From JAZDEL01 sp043820655 (GTDB taxonomy: Archaea; Iainarchaeota; Iainarchaeia; Iainarchaeales; JAZDEL01), in the NCBI GenBank assembly GCA_043820655.1, contig JBDRDO010000049.1, positions 1-16,171 of the forward strand: DNA of 16,171 nucleotides, in the 5' to 3' direction. The translations under genes were made by a program, and so were the position numbers. Under the pieces are notes generated by a model. The model saw only the letters and a program-made list of their open reading frames with translations, did not search any database and was not told the DNA's origin. Below are positions 1 to 8,116 of this stretch, piece by piece; within the stretch, counting starts at the first letter, position 1; the number at the start of each line of letters is the position of its first letter.

Positions 1-146
1 TTAACCGTTTAAGTAAGCTGAACTGCTTACGGAGGTTATGAGAAAGATGGCTTATTTTTTGCATTGCGGGGTTTTCAGGGGTTTGGTGCGAATTAATGCA
101 CATTGTGCCTGACTGCCTGCTGTTGCATAAGCGGGAGTGGATTGCT

Positions 147-422
147 ATGGCTACAAATGGACAAAACGACGAACAGCTTGAGGCTGCACTTGAAATGATG
201 GAGGCGGTCATGGAAGACACCTCCGTTCCGAAGAATATCAGGGCGGCAATAAGCGAGGCAAAGGACAAGATTGCAAACTGCGAGGAAATGGGAGTGGGGG
301 TTACCTCCGCACTCTACTTGCTTGAGGACATAAGCAATGACATAAACATGCCAGCGCATACCCGAACTGAAATCTGGAACATAATCTCCGAACTTGAATC
401 CATAAGAGAGAAGAACAAGTAA
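147..422 (+). CDS. UPF0147 family protein (small conserved archaeal protein)
   Basis: A 91-residue, mostly helical, acidic protein that I recognise as UPF0147, a small archaeal family of unknown function. It carries an internal two-fold repeat: a segment ending DTSVPKNIR (about residues 24-32) is echoed by DINMPAHTR (about residues 65-73), each followed by a helix. I chose the ATG at 147 because a GGAG (134-137) lies nine bases upstream and because an extension back to an ATG at 96 adds 17 residues (MHIVPDCLLLHKREWIA) that do not look like the family. The stop is 10 bases before the DP1 start, so it is the first gene of an operon with both PolD subunits. That position suggests co-expression with replication genes; no biochemical role can be read from the sequence. 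Confidence 0.85.
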   Translation: MATNGQNDEQLEAALEMMEAVMEDTSVPKNIRAAISEAKDKIANCEEMGVGVTSALYLLEDISNDINMPAHTRTEIWNIISELESIREKNK

Positions 423-432
423 GGGGAAACTG

Positions 433-1977
433 TTGGCAATGGTTCCGGATAGTTTAAACAAAGAGGGCAGGGAAAAGGAAATTGTTTCCTATGCCATGGA
501 GAAGGGCGCAATCATCCAGCCTGCGGCGGTTTCAGTGCTTATTAAGGCGGGGAATTTCAGGAAGATTATTGACGCACTTATTGCCGATGGCGAGTTTATA
601 ATTGATGAAATGGCTGCAAACGACAAGATTGTCGAGCGCAAAACAAAGGTCGGGGCTGTTGAGGAGGAGGTTTCCGTCAAAAGGGGTTCGTTCCGCGCAC
701 TGGCAAAGGAATTGGATTCGGATATGCGAATAATGAAGGAATACGATGTCACAAACCAGAGCTGTTCCGAGGGGAAAGTAACTGATTTTTTGAATTATTT
801 CAGGGATAAGTTTGAGTTTTTATCAACACTGCTTATGAAAAGGCCGGGGCTTAATGCAAAGGCAATTGCGGACATTAAGGGAAACACCGTGCAGAAGAAC
901 GAGGAGGTCTGCATAGTGGGCATGGTCCTCAGAAAGTGGAATACCAAAAAGGGCAATCTGGGGATTGCGATTGAGGATATGCAGGATGAGTGCATTATTA
1001 TTGCAATGGAAAGCGACAGGAAAGTGAAGGAGACCGCGGGGCATGTTGTCATGGATGATGTTATTGCTGTTCGCGGCGTTAAGATAACAGATGAGATGAT
1101 TATTGCAAAGGAGTTTTTCTGGCCTGATTTGCCGCAGAGGCAGTTGAAAACTATTGAAAGGGATTTAAGTGCTGTTGTGATTTCGGATTTGCATCTTGGA
1201 AGCACGCTGTTTATGGAGAAGGAATTCAACAGATTTCTTTCATGGATAAACGGAAACATAGGCAGTGCGAAGGAAATTGAGGAAGTTGGAAAGGTGAAGT
1301 ATCTTTTTATTGCCGGGGACAATGTGGATGGTGTCGGCATTTACCCTGATCAGTATGATGAGTTAGGGATAAAGGATATTTATGCACAGTATGCAAAATT
1401 TGAGGAACTTGTGAATCAGATTCCGGAATATATTGAGATTTTTGTTTGTCCCGGGCAGCATGATGCGGTTAGGAGGGCCGACCCACAGCCCGCAATTCCA
1501 AGGGAGTTTACCGGGGGGCTTGCCGATAAGGGGAATGTGCATTTTGTGGGAAGCCCGGGGTGGATTGAGATGGAGGGGCTGAAGTGCATGATGTATCATG
1601 GCGCGTCATTGCACGATTTGATTACGGAAGTTAATTTCCTGAGCATGAAGGAGCCCCATAAGGCGATGCGCGAACTGCTTATACGCAGGGATTTGATGAC
1701 ATGTTATGGCATGAGGCAGCCATATGTGCCTGAGAGGAAGGATTTCATGCTGATAAGGGATGAGCCTGATATTTATGTGGGGGGGGATATGCACCACAAC
1801 GGATATGAGGTTTACAGGGGGTGCCAGATTGTTAATTCGGGGTGCTGGCAGGGGCAGACTGATTTTCAGGTTAAGTTAGGGCACGTGCCGACTCCAGGAC
1901 TTGCGACAAGGCTGGACCTTAAGCAGGGAACTGCGCGGGAGGTGAGGTTTATTGGCGGGGATGGACGAGAGCTTTGA
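433..1977 (+). CDS. polB: DNA polymerase D small subunit DP1 (exonuclease subunit)
   Basis: Small subunit of the archaeal replicative polymerase PolD; in this family it supplies the Mre11-like 3'-5' proofreading exonuclease and binds DP2. The protein has 514 residues, within the usual range. Residues 1-140 are a weakly conserved N-terminal region, about 150-225 look like the OB fold, and 245-475 are a calcineurin-like phosphoesterase domain. Visible metal-site motifs are SDLHLGS (251-257), GDNVD (295-299), GQHD (341-344), YHG (388-390) and GGDMHHNG (450-457), so the nuclease site appears intact. The TTG at 433 is preferred because AAGGGG (421-426) lies six bases upstream; the ATG at 439 is the alternative. 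A run of eight G at 1779-1786 is in frame (VGGD), which argues for good base accuracy here. It overlaps DP2 by 26 bases. Confidence 0.95.
   Translation: MAMVPDSLNKEGREKEIVSYAMEKGAIIQPAAVSVLIKAGNFRKIIDALIADGEFIIDEMAANDKIVERKTKVGAVEEEVSVKRGSFRALAKELDSDMRIMKEYDVTNQSCSEGKVTDFLNYFRDKFEFLSTLLMKRPGLNAKAIADIKGNTVQKNEEVCIVGMVLRKWNTKKGNLGIAIEDMQDECIIIAMESDRKVKETAGHVVMDDVIAVRGVKITDEMIIAKEFFWPDLPQRQLKTIERDLSAVVISDLHLGSTLFMEKEFNRFLSWINGNIGSAKEIEEVGKVKYLFIAGDNVDGVGIYPDQYDELGIKDIYAQYAKFEELVNQIPEYIEIFVCPGQHDAVRRADPQPAIPREFTGGLADKGNVHFVGSPGWIEMEGLKCMMYHGASLHDLITEVNFLSMKEPHKAMRELLIRRDLMTCYGMRQPYVPERKDFMLIRDEPDIYVGGDMHHNGYEVYRGCQIVNSGCWQGQTDFQVKLGHVPTPGLATRLDLKQGTAREVRFIGGDGREL
1938..1945 (+). promoter_or_regulatory. 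Strong Shine-Dalgarno for DP2 (GGAGGTGA)
   Basis: GGAGGTGA is an eight-base match to the archaeal anti-Shine-Dalgarno and lies inside the end of the DP1 gene. It is six bases before the TTG at 1952 but fifteen before the ATG at 1961, so it favours the TTG as the DP2 start and points to translational coupling with DP1. Confidence 0.7.
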
Positions 1978-4900
1978 AAAAAGGGAAATAATAGGGGAGC
2001 CGCAGATTAAGCGTTATTATGCAAAGGTCACTGAAAAGGTTATGCAGCAGTTTGCGGTTGCGGAAAAGGCAAGGGCACAGGGGCTGGACGTAAGCACAAA
2101 GGTTGAGAGTCCCCCTACAATGGACCTTGCGGACAAGTGCGAAAACATTATCGGGCCAACAGGGGTTGCGAAAAGATACAGGGAAGTTTATGATGAAATG
2201 AAGGGGGACAGGCTGCAGACAATATTTAAAATTTTTGAGGATGTTATTGAGGGCAGGCTGGGGGATATTCCAAACAGGCAAAAGCGGCTTGAGCAGGCCG
2301 TGAAAACAGCGCTTGTGCTTGTAACAGAGGGAGTAGTTGTTGCCCCGCTGGATGGGGTGCCGAGCGTTAAGATAAGCAAGAATTTTGACGGAACTGAATT
2401 TGTTGATGTTTATTTTGCCGGGCCGATAAGGGCTGCGGGGGGAACGCACGCGGTTTTCCCTCTGATTTTAGGGGATTACGGCAGGAAACTGCTGGGGCTT
2501 GACAGGTATAAGCCCACTGAAGAGGAGGTTGAGAGGTATGTTGAGGAACTGCAGATTTATGATGAGATTTTCACAAGGCAGTACAAAATGAATGATGATG
2601 AGGCAAGGAAAATTATAAGGGGATGTCCTGTGTGCATTAACGGCGAGCCCACTGAGGAAAGGGAAGTTACAGCCCATAAGGATCTGGAGAGGGTTTCAAC
2701 AAACCGTGTTAGGGGAGGGGCGTGCCTTGTTATTGCGGAAGGGATTGCGCTAAAGGCAAGGAAGATTTTGGGGTATACACAAAAAGTAGGGCTTGACTGG
2801 AGCTGGCTTGAGCAGATAATAAAGGTAAACAAGGGCGGGGATTCGGAAACAAAAGTTGAGCCCAGCACAAAGTATTTGACAAGGATTGCGGCGGGAAGGC
2901 CGATACTTGCATACCCCTCAAATCCATATGGATTCAGACTGAGGTATGGGAGGTGCAGGAACACAGGAATTATGGCAAAGGGAATGCATCCCGCAACAAT
3001 GAAACTTCTGGATGATTTTATTGCTGTTGGGACACAGACAAAGGTTGAAAGGCCTGGGAAAAGCGCGGAGATGTTTCCATGCGACACCATCGAGGGACCG
3101 ATTGTCAAATTGAAGAACGGAGAGGTCAGGTATCTTGGGACAGGGCAGGAAGCGGAGGATGTGCTTACGCAGGTGAAGGAGATTTTATTTTTGGGGGACT
3201 GCCTCGTCACATATGGGGATTTCAGGAAGAGCGCACATCCTTTGATGCCTGTCGGCTATTGCGAGGAGTGGTGGGCAGGGGAGCTGAAAAGGATAATCGG
3301 GAGGGGGAAGATTAAAACCGAGGTTGATTTGGACTGGGCTGTGAATAACCCGCGCGAGGTTGACGGCTTTACGGCAGTAGAACTTTCAATGCAGCTTGGG
3401 ATTGCCCTGCACCCAAGGTATCTTGCGTATTATGTAAACCTTGGCAGGGATGAGGCGGTTGAACTTATAGGTGCGGTGCGTGCGGCGGAAAAAGGGTTTG
3501 AGGGGAATAAAATTGTCTCCGCAAGGATGAAGCACAGTGAGAGGGTTAAGGAACTGCTTGAGAAAATAGGGGTGCAGCATATTGTTGAGGGGGATGAAAT
3601 AGTCATTGAGAAGGGGGCGTATCCCTTCCTGAAAACAATGGGTGCGCTGTCCAATGAGGAGGTTCCCGAGGGCGAACAGGGCGTTCTGAAAATACTTTCA
3701 ACTATTTCCGGAATTGAAATAAGGGACAAGGGAGGTTCATTCATAGGGATGCGGATGGGCAGGCCTGAAACAGCAAGACCCAGAAAGATGGCGGGAAACC
3801 CAAACATTTTATTTCCAGTGGGGCTGGAGGGCGGTCCCACGAGATTGGTAAGGAAAGCCATTGAAAACCGAGGGGGTAAAATTCAGGCGGATATCGGGAT
3901 ATTTAAGTGCTCAAAGTGCGGGAAGGACGGGGAATATGCATCCTGCACTGCGTGCGGCGAACGCGCAGTTAAGGTCGGGAAATGCGGAAGGTGCGGAAAA
4001 CTTTCAGAGGGGGAGAAATGTGAAAACTGCAATTATGAAATCAAGCAGTTTGGAAGGCGGGAGGTTGATATTGGCGGACTTATGGAGAAGGCAATGCGTA
4101 ACCTGAAGGTTAATGATTCCGGGAATGTGAAGGGCGTGCGCGGGCTTATAAGCAAGAATAAGATAATAGAGCCGCTGGAGAAGGGGATTTTAAGGGCGAA
4201 GTATGGTTTGCACATCTTCAGAGATGCAACAATCAGGTTTGAGATGCTTAACGCCCCGCTTACGCACTTCAAGCCGCGGGAGATTGGAATTACCGCGGAG
4301 AAGGCGCGTGAATTGGGGTATGAGAAGGATATTGACGGCAGGGAGATTGTTTCTGACGAGCAATTGCTCGAGCTTTTTGCGCAGGATGTTGTAATCAACA
4401 AGGGCGGGGGGGAGTTTTTTGTTAAGGTTACGCAGTTTGTGGATGAACTGCTTTCAAAATTTTATGGCATGGAACCGCAGTACAATATTTCAAACACCGA
4501 TGAGCTTATCGGGGAGCTTGTTCTCGGGCTTGCTCCGCACACATCTGCGGCAGTTGTGGGCAGGATTATAGGGTATACAGATGCACGGCTTTGCTTTGCG
4601 CACCCTTATTTTCACCTGACAAAAAGGAGGAATGCGGACGGGGACCAGGATTCGGTAATGCTCCTGCTTGATGTTTTGCTTAACTTTTCACAGCATTACC
4701 TGCCTGAAACCCGCGGGGGGAGGATGGATGCGCCGCTTGTGTTTACTGTTGCGATTAACCCAACGGAGGTTGATGATGAGGTTTATGAGGTTGAAACATG
4801 TTCGGAATATCCGCTTGAGCTTTATGAAAAGTGCAGGGACTTTGCCAGTGCGGATTCGATAAAGGTTCCGCGCGTGGGGGATAAACTGGGGAAAGTGGGG

Positions 4901-5383
4901 CAGTACACGGGCATAGGGTTTACGCACAGCACGGAAACATTTGACGAGGGGCCGAAAATTTCAAAGTATGTTTTGCTTGAGACAATGGAGGACAAGATAA
5001 ACGGACAGGCAAAACTGCAGGGCAAGATAAGGGCTGTGGAGAAGAAGGATGCGCTTGAGAGGGTTATGGTAAGCCACTTTTTGCCTGACATTATCGGGAA
5101 TGCAAGGGCGTTTTCAAGGCAGACTTTCAGGTGCACAACCTGCAATACAAAATACAGGAGGATTCCGCTCAGCGGGAAGTGCGGGAAATGCAGGAAGGGG
5201 AATATTATACTCACAATTGCGGAAGGTTCCGTAAGGAAGTATCTGGAAATTGCAAAAAGGATTACAAATACATACGGACTTTCCCCTTATTTAAAACAGA
5301 GGATTGTCCTTATCGAGCAGGAAGTGAATTCTGTTTTCTGCAGTGACACTGTAAAGCAGAAGAGCATTACTGATTTTATGTAA
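1952..5383 (+). CDS. polC: DNA polymerase D large subunit DP2 (catalytic subunit)
   Basis: Catalytic subunit of archaeal PolD, a two-barrel polymerase related to RNA polymerase. At 1143 residues it has normal length and no intein. The catalytic loop NADGDQD is at 894-900 (Asp 896, 898 and 900). A central zinc-binding stretch has CxxC pairs at 653/656, 665/668, 678/681 and 690/693, and a C-terminal zinc ribbon has Cys 1061, 1064, 1077 and 1080. The last residues, QKSITDFM (1136-1143), fit a PCNA-interacting PIP box (Q-x-x-I-x-x-F), as known for DP2 in other archaea. The start is the TTG at 1952, supported by GGAGGTGA at 1938-1945; the ATG at 1961 would drop three residues. It is the last gene of the UPF0147-DP1-DP2 operon and ends four bases from the convergent gene at 5388. 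Confidence 0.97.
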   Translation: MAGMDESFEKREIIGEPQIKRYYAKVTEKVMQQFAVAEKARAQGLDVSTKVESPPTMDLADKCENIIGPTGVAKRYREVYDEMKGDRLQTIFKIFEDVIEGRLGDIPNRQKRLEQAVKTALVLVTEGVVVAPLDGVPSVKISKNFDGTEFVDVYFAGPIRAAGGTHAVFPLILGDYGRKLLGLDRYKPTEEEVERYVEELQIYDEIFTRQYKMNDDEARKIIRGCPVCINGEPTEEREVTAHKDLERVSTNRVRGGACLVIAEGIALKARKILGYTQKVGLDWSWLEQIIKVNKGGDSETKVEPSTKYLTRIAAGRPILAYPSNPYGFRLRYGRCRNTGIMAKGMHPATMKLLDDFIAVGTQTKVERPGKSAEMFPCDTIEGPIVKLKNGEVRYLGTGQEAEDVLTQVKEILFLGDCLVTYGDFRKSAHPLMPVGYCEEWWAGELKRIIGRGKIKTEVDLDWAVNNPREVDGFTAVELSMQLGIALHPRYLAYYVNLGRDEAVELIGAVRAAEKGFEGNKIVSARMKHSERVKELLEKIGVQHIVEGDEIVIEKGAYPFLKTMGALSNEEVPEGEQGVLKILSTISGIEIRDKGGSFIGMRMGRPETARPRKMAGNPNILFPVGLEGGPTRLVRKAIENRGGKIQADIGIFKCSKCGKDGEYASCTACGERAVKVGKCGRCGKLSEGEKCENCNYEIKQFGRREVDIGGLMEKAMRNLKVNDSGNVKGVRGLISKNKIIEPLEKGILRAKYGLHIFRDATIRFEMLNAPLTHFKPREIGITAEKARELGYEKDIDGREIVSDEQLLELFAQDVVINKGGGEFFVKVTQFVDELLSKFYGMEPQYNISNTDELIGELVLGLAPHTSAAVVGRIIGYTDARLCFAHPYFHLTKRRNADGDQDSVMLLLDVLLNFSQHYLPETRGGRMDAPLVFTVAINPTEVDDEVYEVETCSEYPLELYEKCRDFASADSIKVPRVGDKLGKVGQYTGIGFTHSTETFDEGPKISKYVLLETMEDKINGQAKLQGKIRAVEKKDALERVMVSHFLPDIIGNARAFSRQTFRCTTCNTKYRRIPLSGKCGKCRKGNIILTIAEGSVRKYLEIAKRITNTYGLSPYLKQRIVLIEQEVNSVFCSDTVKQKSITDFM

Positions 5384-5387
5384 GCGA

Positions 5388-6197
5388 TTAAATAAGGCTG
5401 AATGCCCAGAGGATTATTACTATTGCTATCAGAATTAGGACAATTGAGAGCCAGTTGGTTGCCGATGGGGAGCCTGCCTGCGTGCCTGTGCGGAGGAATA
5501 TTGAAAAGAAGTCATTGCTTACCCCCTTTGTGTACTTAACCCATGCGCCTGGCTGTGTTAATTCATCCAGGGTTTCGTTTGTCACCTCAAGCCAGCCCTT
5601 CTCGCGCACAGGGACTTCCTGCTGGTTCAGTATCTGCCCGCTTGTTGCGTTTATTTGGAGCTTGTAGGTGCCCTGTGCAACGGTTACGAATGCAATCCAC
5701 ATCGGGGCATATACAAGTTCAAGCGCGGTTATTTTCACCGCCGCCTGCGGGACATTGTGCTTTGCCGCGACCTTTAGTGCAGCAAGTTCCCTTGCCTCAT
5801 TTTCCGGAAGGCGGGGCTGCTGCAGCTCGGGCTTGTATTCATCGGGGATTTCCTCATTCAGGGCTGCGTAATTAACACAGAAGTTTTCCCCCAAATCCGC
5901 AATAGTGTTTGTGTTTGCGTTCAGCGCAAGGCCGCCGCTTTTTAGTTCGCGGAGTTTGCCTTCATTTGCCCCGGAATATATGTCAAAATTAAATGTCCAG
6001 TAGGGCGTTAATAAAAGCTTTATTTCCGCAACTTTAAAATCCTTCCAGCCGCGGGATTTTATAATGCCGTCAATCAGCGCAACAACCTGTTCCGGCGGGA
6101 ATGAAACTGGGTATGAGCGTTTGTCGGGCTTCATTGTGATTCCAATAAAGGGGGGCACCGAACCGAACTTTAATTTATGGGTTGGGTTTTGTGCCAT
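5388..6197 (-). CDS. Tail-anchored membrane protein with PepSY-like sequence, function unknown
   Basis: A 269-residue protein with no signal peptide and one hydrophobic segment at the very C-terminus (about 249-268), so it should be tail-anchored with most of the chain in the cytoplasm. Two similar stretches, LLLTPYWTFNFDIYSG (61-76) and LVYAPMWIAF (161-170) followed by YKLQINATSGQIL (178-190), resemble the strand pattern of PepSY-type domains; this assignment is tentative. Residues 115-150 are proline- and alanine-rich and probably helical. It follows the SepF gene with a 27-base gap on the same strand, so it is probably co-transcribed and may belong to cell division or envelope biology. No clear Shine-Dalgarno precedes the ATG at 6197; an ATG at residue 22 is possible. 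Confidence 0.75.
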   Translation of the reverse strand: MAQNPTHKLKFGSVPPFIGITMKPDKRSYPVSFPPEQVVALIDGIIKSRGWKDFKVAEIKLLLTPYWTFNFDIYSGANEGKLRELKSGGLALNANTNTIADLGENFCVNYAALNEEIPDEYKPELQQPRLPENEARELAALKVAAKHNVPQAAVKITALELVYAPMWIAFVTVAQGTYKLQINATSGQILNQQEVPVREKGWLEVTNETLDELTQPGAWVKYTKGVSNDFFSIFLRTGTQAGSPSATNWLSIVLILIAIVIILWAFSLI

Positions 6198-6224
6198 GAA
6201 TTAAAAAAAGAATTGCGGGAGCCG

Positions 6225-6587
6225 CTAATGTGCGGCTTCCCTGCGCTTTATTATCTTAACTTTGCTCGGAGTGACAAGAACACGGTCGGTTGAAATGCGC
6301 GCCATGTCGCCGTCAATGCCGTCAATCTCACTCCTGATTCCATTAACCAGATCGCGGAGCTTGATTGCGTTGCGCTTGCTGAGGTCTGCAATGTTAAGCA
6401 GGATTATGTTGCCCTTCTTAACCTCCTCAATTGCCAGGTCCCTGTCGCCCTCATTGTGCAATGAAATCGGCTTGACAAAGGCATCTGCGTCCTCGTACAT
6501 TGTTTCCTCCTCAACATCCAGATTGTTGAGGAATTCCTCTATATCTATGTCTTCATTCTTCTTTAGCATTTTTTCAAAAAAAGCCAA
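6225..6587 (-). CDS. sepF: Archaeal SepF-like cell division protein
   Basis: A 120-residue protein with the archaeal SepF (DUF552) pattern: a short amphipathic N-terminus (MAFFEKMLKK) that in this family anchors to the membrane, an acidic linker (11-36), and a C-terminal SepF core (37-113) with KGNIILLNIADLSKRNAIKL (58-77) and GDMARISTDRVLVTP (93-107). In archaea SepF anchors FtsZ at the division site; no ftsZ gene lies in this window. The start is a TTG at 6587, because the MAFFEKM anchor begins there and GGGGTGG lies about five bases upstream on the minus strand; the nearest upstream ATG in frame runs straight into a TAA. It heads a two-gene unit with the tail-anchored protein downstream. 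Confidence 0.88.
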   Translation of the reverse strand: MAFFEKMLKKNEDIDIEEFLNNLDVEEETMYEDADAFVKPISLHNEGDRDLAIEEVKKGNIILLNIADLSKRNAIKLRDLVNGIRSEIDGIDGDMARISTDRVLVTPSKVKIIKRREAAH

Positions 6588-6645
6588 ATTACCACCCCAT
6601 TTCCTACATATTTTTCCTAGCCAGGTTTTGCATAAGAAATTTCTG

Positions 6646-6652
6646 TATAAAA
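6646..6652 (-). promoter_or_regulatory. Putative TATA box for the sepF unit
   Basis: On the minus strand this reads TTTTATA. Transcription starting about 26 bases downstream would leave a leader of about 35 bases containing the GGGGTGG ribosome site. A second AT-rich stretch at 6672-6684 (TTATATTTAAAAA on the minus strand) is an alternative box. Confidence 0.4.
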
Positions 6653-6745
6653 CTAATCCTATTGCGGATTGTTTTTAAATATAATCACGGGGTTCACTAC
6701 ATAACCGCAGGGGCGGGCATTGGGCAGGCGGGTTCAAAGGCAGGC

Positions 6746-6752
6746 TTATATA
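6746..6752 (+). promoter_or_regulatory. TATA box for the gene at 6775 (leaderless)
   Basis: TTATATA is centred 26 bases before the ATG at 6775. That spacing places the transcription start at or next to the start codon, and no Shine-Dalgarno is present, so the mRNA is probably leaderless. Confidence 0.6.
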
Positions 6753-6774
6753 GTTCCTCGGGCGTTCTCTTTTA

Positions 6775-7155
6775 ATGCCGCCGCTTATCGGGAAGGTTGA
6801 TGTGCTTGCCAAGAGCGGGCAGATAAAATCGGAGATGGGCCAGCTCTACAAGTGGAAGCAAACGCTTTCAGCGGAGGACGCGGTTTCATACCTCAAGAGG
6901 TTTTCCGTGCTTTTTGTGCAGGCGGCGCAGTATCCGGGAAGGTCGCCTGAGAATACGTGCAATGGCATCTTCAGCGCCCTGCAGGAATTTGCAAGCGTTT
7001 GCCCCCGCGAGATGCGGGGATTCGTTGGCGGGGAGCACGGGGTTGTTGCATTGGCAAGGAAGGCCCTGTCAATACGGGAATGGGGCGGCACGGATGCGAT
7101 GAGGGCGTATTTTTTCCATAACGCCGTGCACTGGGGGGGTTTGCGGAGTGCATAG
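6775..7155 (+). CDS. Unknown protein, N-terminal part of a frame-split gene
   Basis: The 126-residue ORF begins at a well-supported ATG (TATA box 26 bases upstream) and reads as a normal helical protein up to HNAVHW, just before a run of seven G at 7133-7139. After that only a short tail (GGLRSA) precedes a TAG. The next frame opens at 7122 and carries protein-like sequence from the G run to 8048 without an ATG, GTG or TTG before 7263. One extra G would join the halves into a single 424-residue protein. Either this is a real disruption, a base-calling error, or a -1 frameshift: G GGG GGT at 7134-7140 fits the X XXY YYZ slippery pattern. I recognise no family; the region includes FVGGEHGVVALARKAL near residue 83. 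Confidence 0.7.
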   Translation: MPPLIGKVDVLAKSGQIKSEMGQLYKWKQTLSAEDAVSYLKRFSVLFVQAAQYPGRSPENTCNGIFSALQEFASVCPREMRGFVGGEHGVVALARKALSIREWGGTDAMRAYFFHNAVHWGGLRSA

Positions 7156-7262
7156 ACCCGAGGCCGGCAATAAGGAATGTATCGGTTAAGTTCGGGGAGT
7201 TCAGTGCTGTTTTCACCCCACAAGGGAAACTAATTTGCAATAAAAATCTAATTGCGGAGCTT

Positions 7263-8048
7263 GTGAAAACACTGCCCCACGCTGTGCCCGGCCTTGTTCC
7301 GGAGATAAAGATTAAGGGAAATGCAAGGCTGACGCTTGCGCAGGTTTTTGTTTTGATGAGGAATGCGAGCGATTCGGTGCACGCGCTTACCCTGCGCAGG
7401 ACATTTTCGGGCTTTGGCAAGGCGCTTTCAAATAAGGGGGCATTGGAGATGGCCCTTACAAGGCTTACCGACCGCGGCACTTTCAAAAAGCGCAGGGCGG
7501 AGTTCCTTAAAAACTACCATAAGGGGGAGGGGCTCCGCCTGGACAAGAAAAAATATGTGAAACTGTTCAGGGACAATGTGAAAAATGAATGGTACTGGAT
7601 GGGCAGGAAGCTCATTCATCCGTCTAAAAAGGAAAAAATACTGAAGGACCTGCTCGGCCGCGATTATGCTAAATTCGGCAGGGACCACATAATGGTGCTG
7701 AGCAGGGTTGCGGGCGTGCCATTTGATTACGCCGAAAATGTGTGGCACAAATATGTGGAGCGCGGGGCAATTTACGGCAAGGAGAAGGCGCGGGTTTTGA
7801 ACGAGCTTTTTTCATTAGGCAAGCCGATGGCGCCTTACACGCTTGAGATAGACCTGTCAAAGGCGCCAAGGGTTGCCGAGGTAAAGACAATAGGCGGGCT
7901 TGGGGTGCCGTGGTCGAAGATGTTCCCGGGCCTGATGAAGGGCACAAGCGCGGAGTTCAGGCGGATGGTTGCAAATGAAAGCCTGAAATTTCCGGGGAAG
8001 GATGCGCACGCAACAGTCAGGTTCAAGAAGCGCGGGCTCGCGGCGTAG
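7263..8048 (+). CDS. Unknown protein, C-terminal part of a frame-split gene
   Basis: A 261-residue ORF counted from the GTG at 7263, the first possible start in frame. Coding sequence clearly continues upstream: the same frame from 7141 to 7262 reads AECIDPRPAIRNVSVKFGEF and onwards without a stop, so GTG is probably not the true start and the ORF is the rest of the gene begun at 6775. The protein is basic, with Lys/Arg-rich helices around residues 78-120 of this part and a Gly-rich stretch (TIGGLGVPWSKMFPGL, about 213-228). I recognise no domain. The neighbours downstream are also unknown basic proteins on the same strand, which suggests an accessory block. Confidence 0.75.
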   Translation: MKTLPHAVPGLVPEIKIKGNARLTLAQVFVLMRNASDSVHALTLRRTFSGFGKALSNKGALEMALTRLTDRGTFKKRRAEFLKNYHKGEGLRLDKKKYVKLFRDNVKNEWYWMGRKLIHPSKKEKILKDLLGRDYAKFGRDHIMVLSRVAGVPFDYAENVWHKYVERGAIYGKEKARVLNELFSLGKPMAPYTLEIDLSKAPRVAEVKTIGGLGVPWSKMFPGLMKGTSAEFRRMVANESLKFPGKDAHATVRFKKRGLAA

Positions 8049-8086
8049 CAATGCCGCGAAGCGGATTTAAAGGCGCGGGCGGCGGG

Positions 8087-8094
8087 TTTTTATA
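8087..8094 (+). promoter_or_regulatory. TATA box for the gene at 8117 (leaderless)
   Basis: TTTTTATA is centred about 26 bases before the ATG at 8117. No Shine-Dalgarno precedes that ATG, so a leaderless transcript is likely and this gene has its own promoter despite following the upstream gene by only 68 bases. Confidence 0.55.
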
Positions 8095-8116
8095 GTGGCT
8101 TGGGCGTATTGTTGTA

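Noticed and set aside
13..30. Hairpin GTAAGC-N6-GCTTAC
   Set aside because: Only a 6-bp stem without a T run or any further structure; not enough to call an RNA or terminator.
38..112. A 24-codon ORF behind GGAGG near the window start
   Set aside because: The GGAGG is only two bases from its ATG and the peptide has no protein-like features; probably chance.
96..146. Upstream extension of the UPF0147 gene to an ATG at 96
   Set aside because: The added 17 residues are unlike the family and the ATG at 147 has a suitable GGAG upstream.
795..1340. Long ORF antisense to DP1 (181 codons)
   Set aside because: It mirrors a secure gene with clear catalytic motifs and has Ser/Phe/Ile-rich shadow composition.
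2557..3210. Long ORF antisense to DP2 (217 codons)
   Set aside because: DP2 is certain on the other strand; the antisense frame has no ribosome site or recognisable motif.
4618..4700. Possible intein in DP2 at the catalytic NADGDQD loop
   Set aside because: The loop is continuous and DP2 has ordinary length, so no intein is present.
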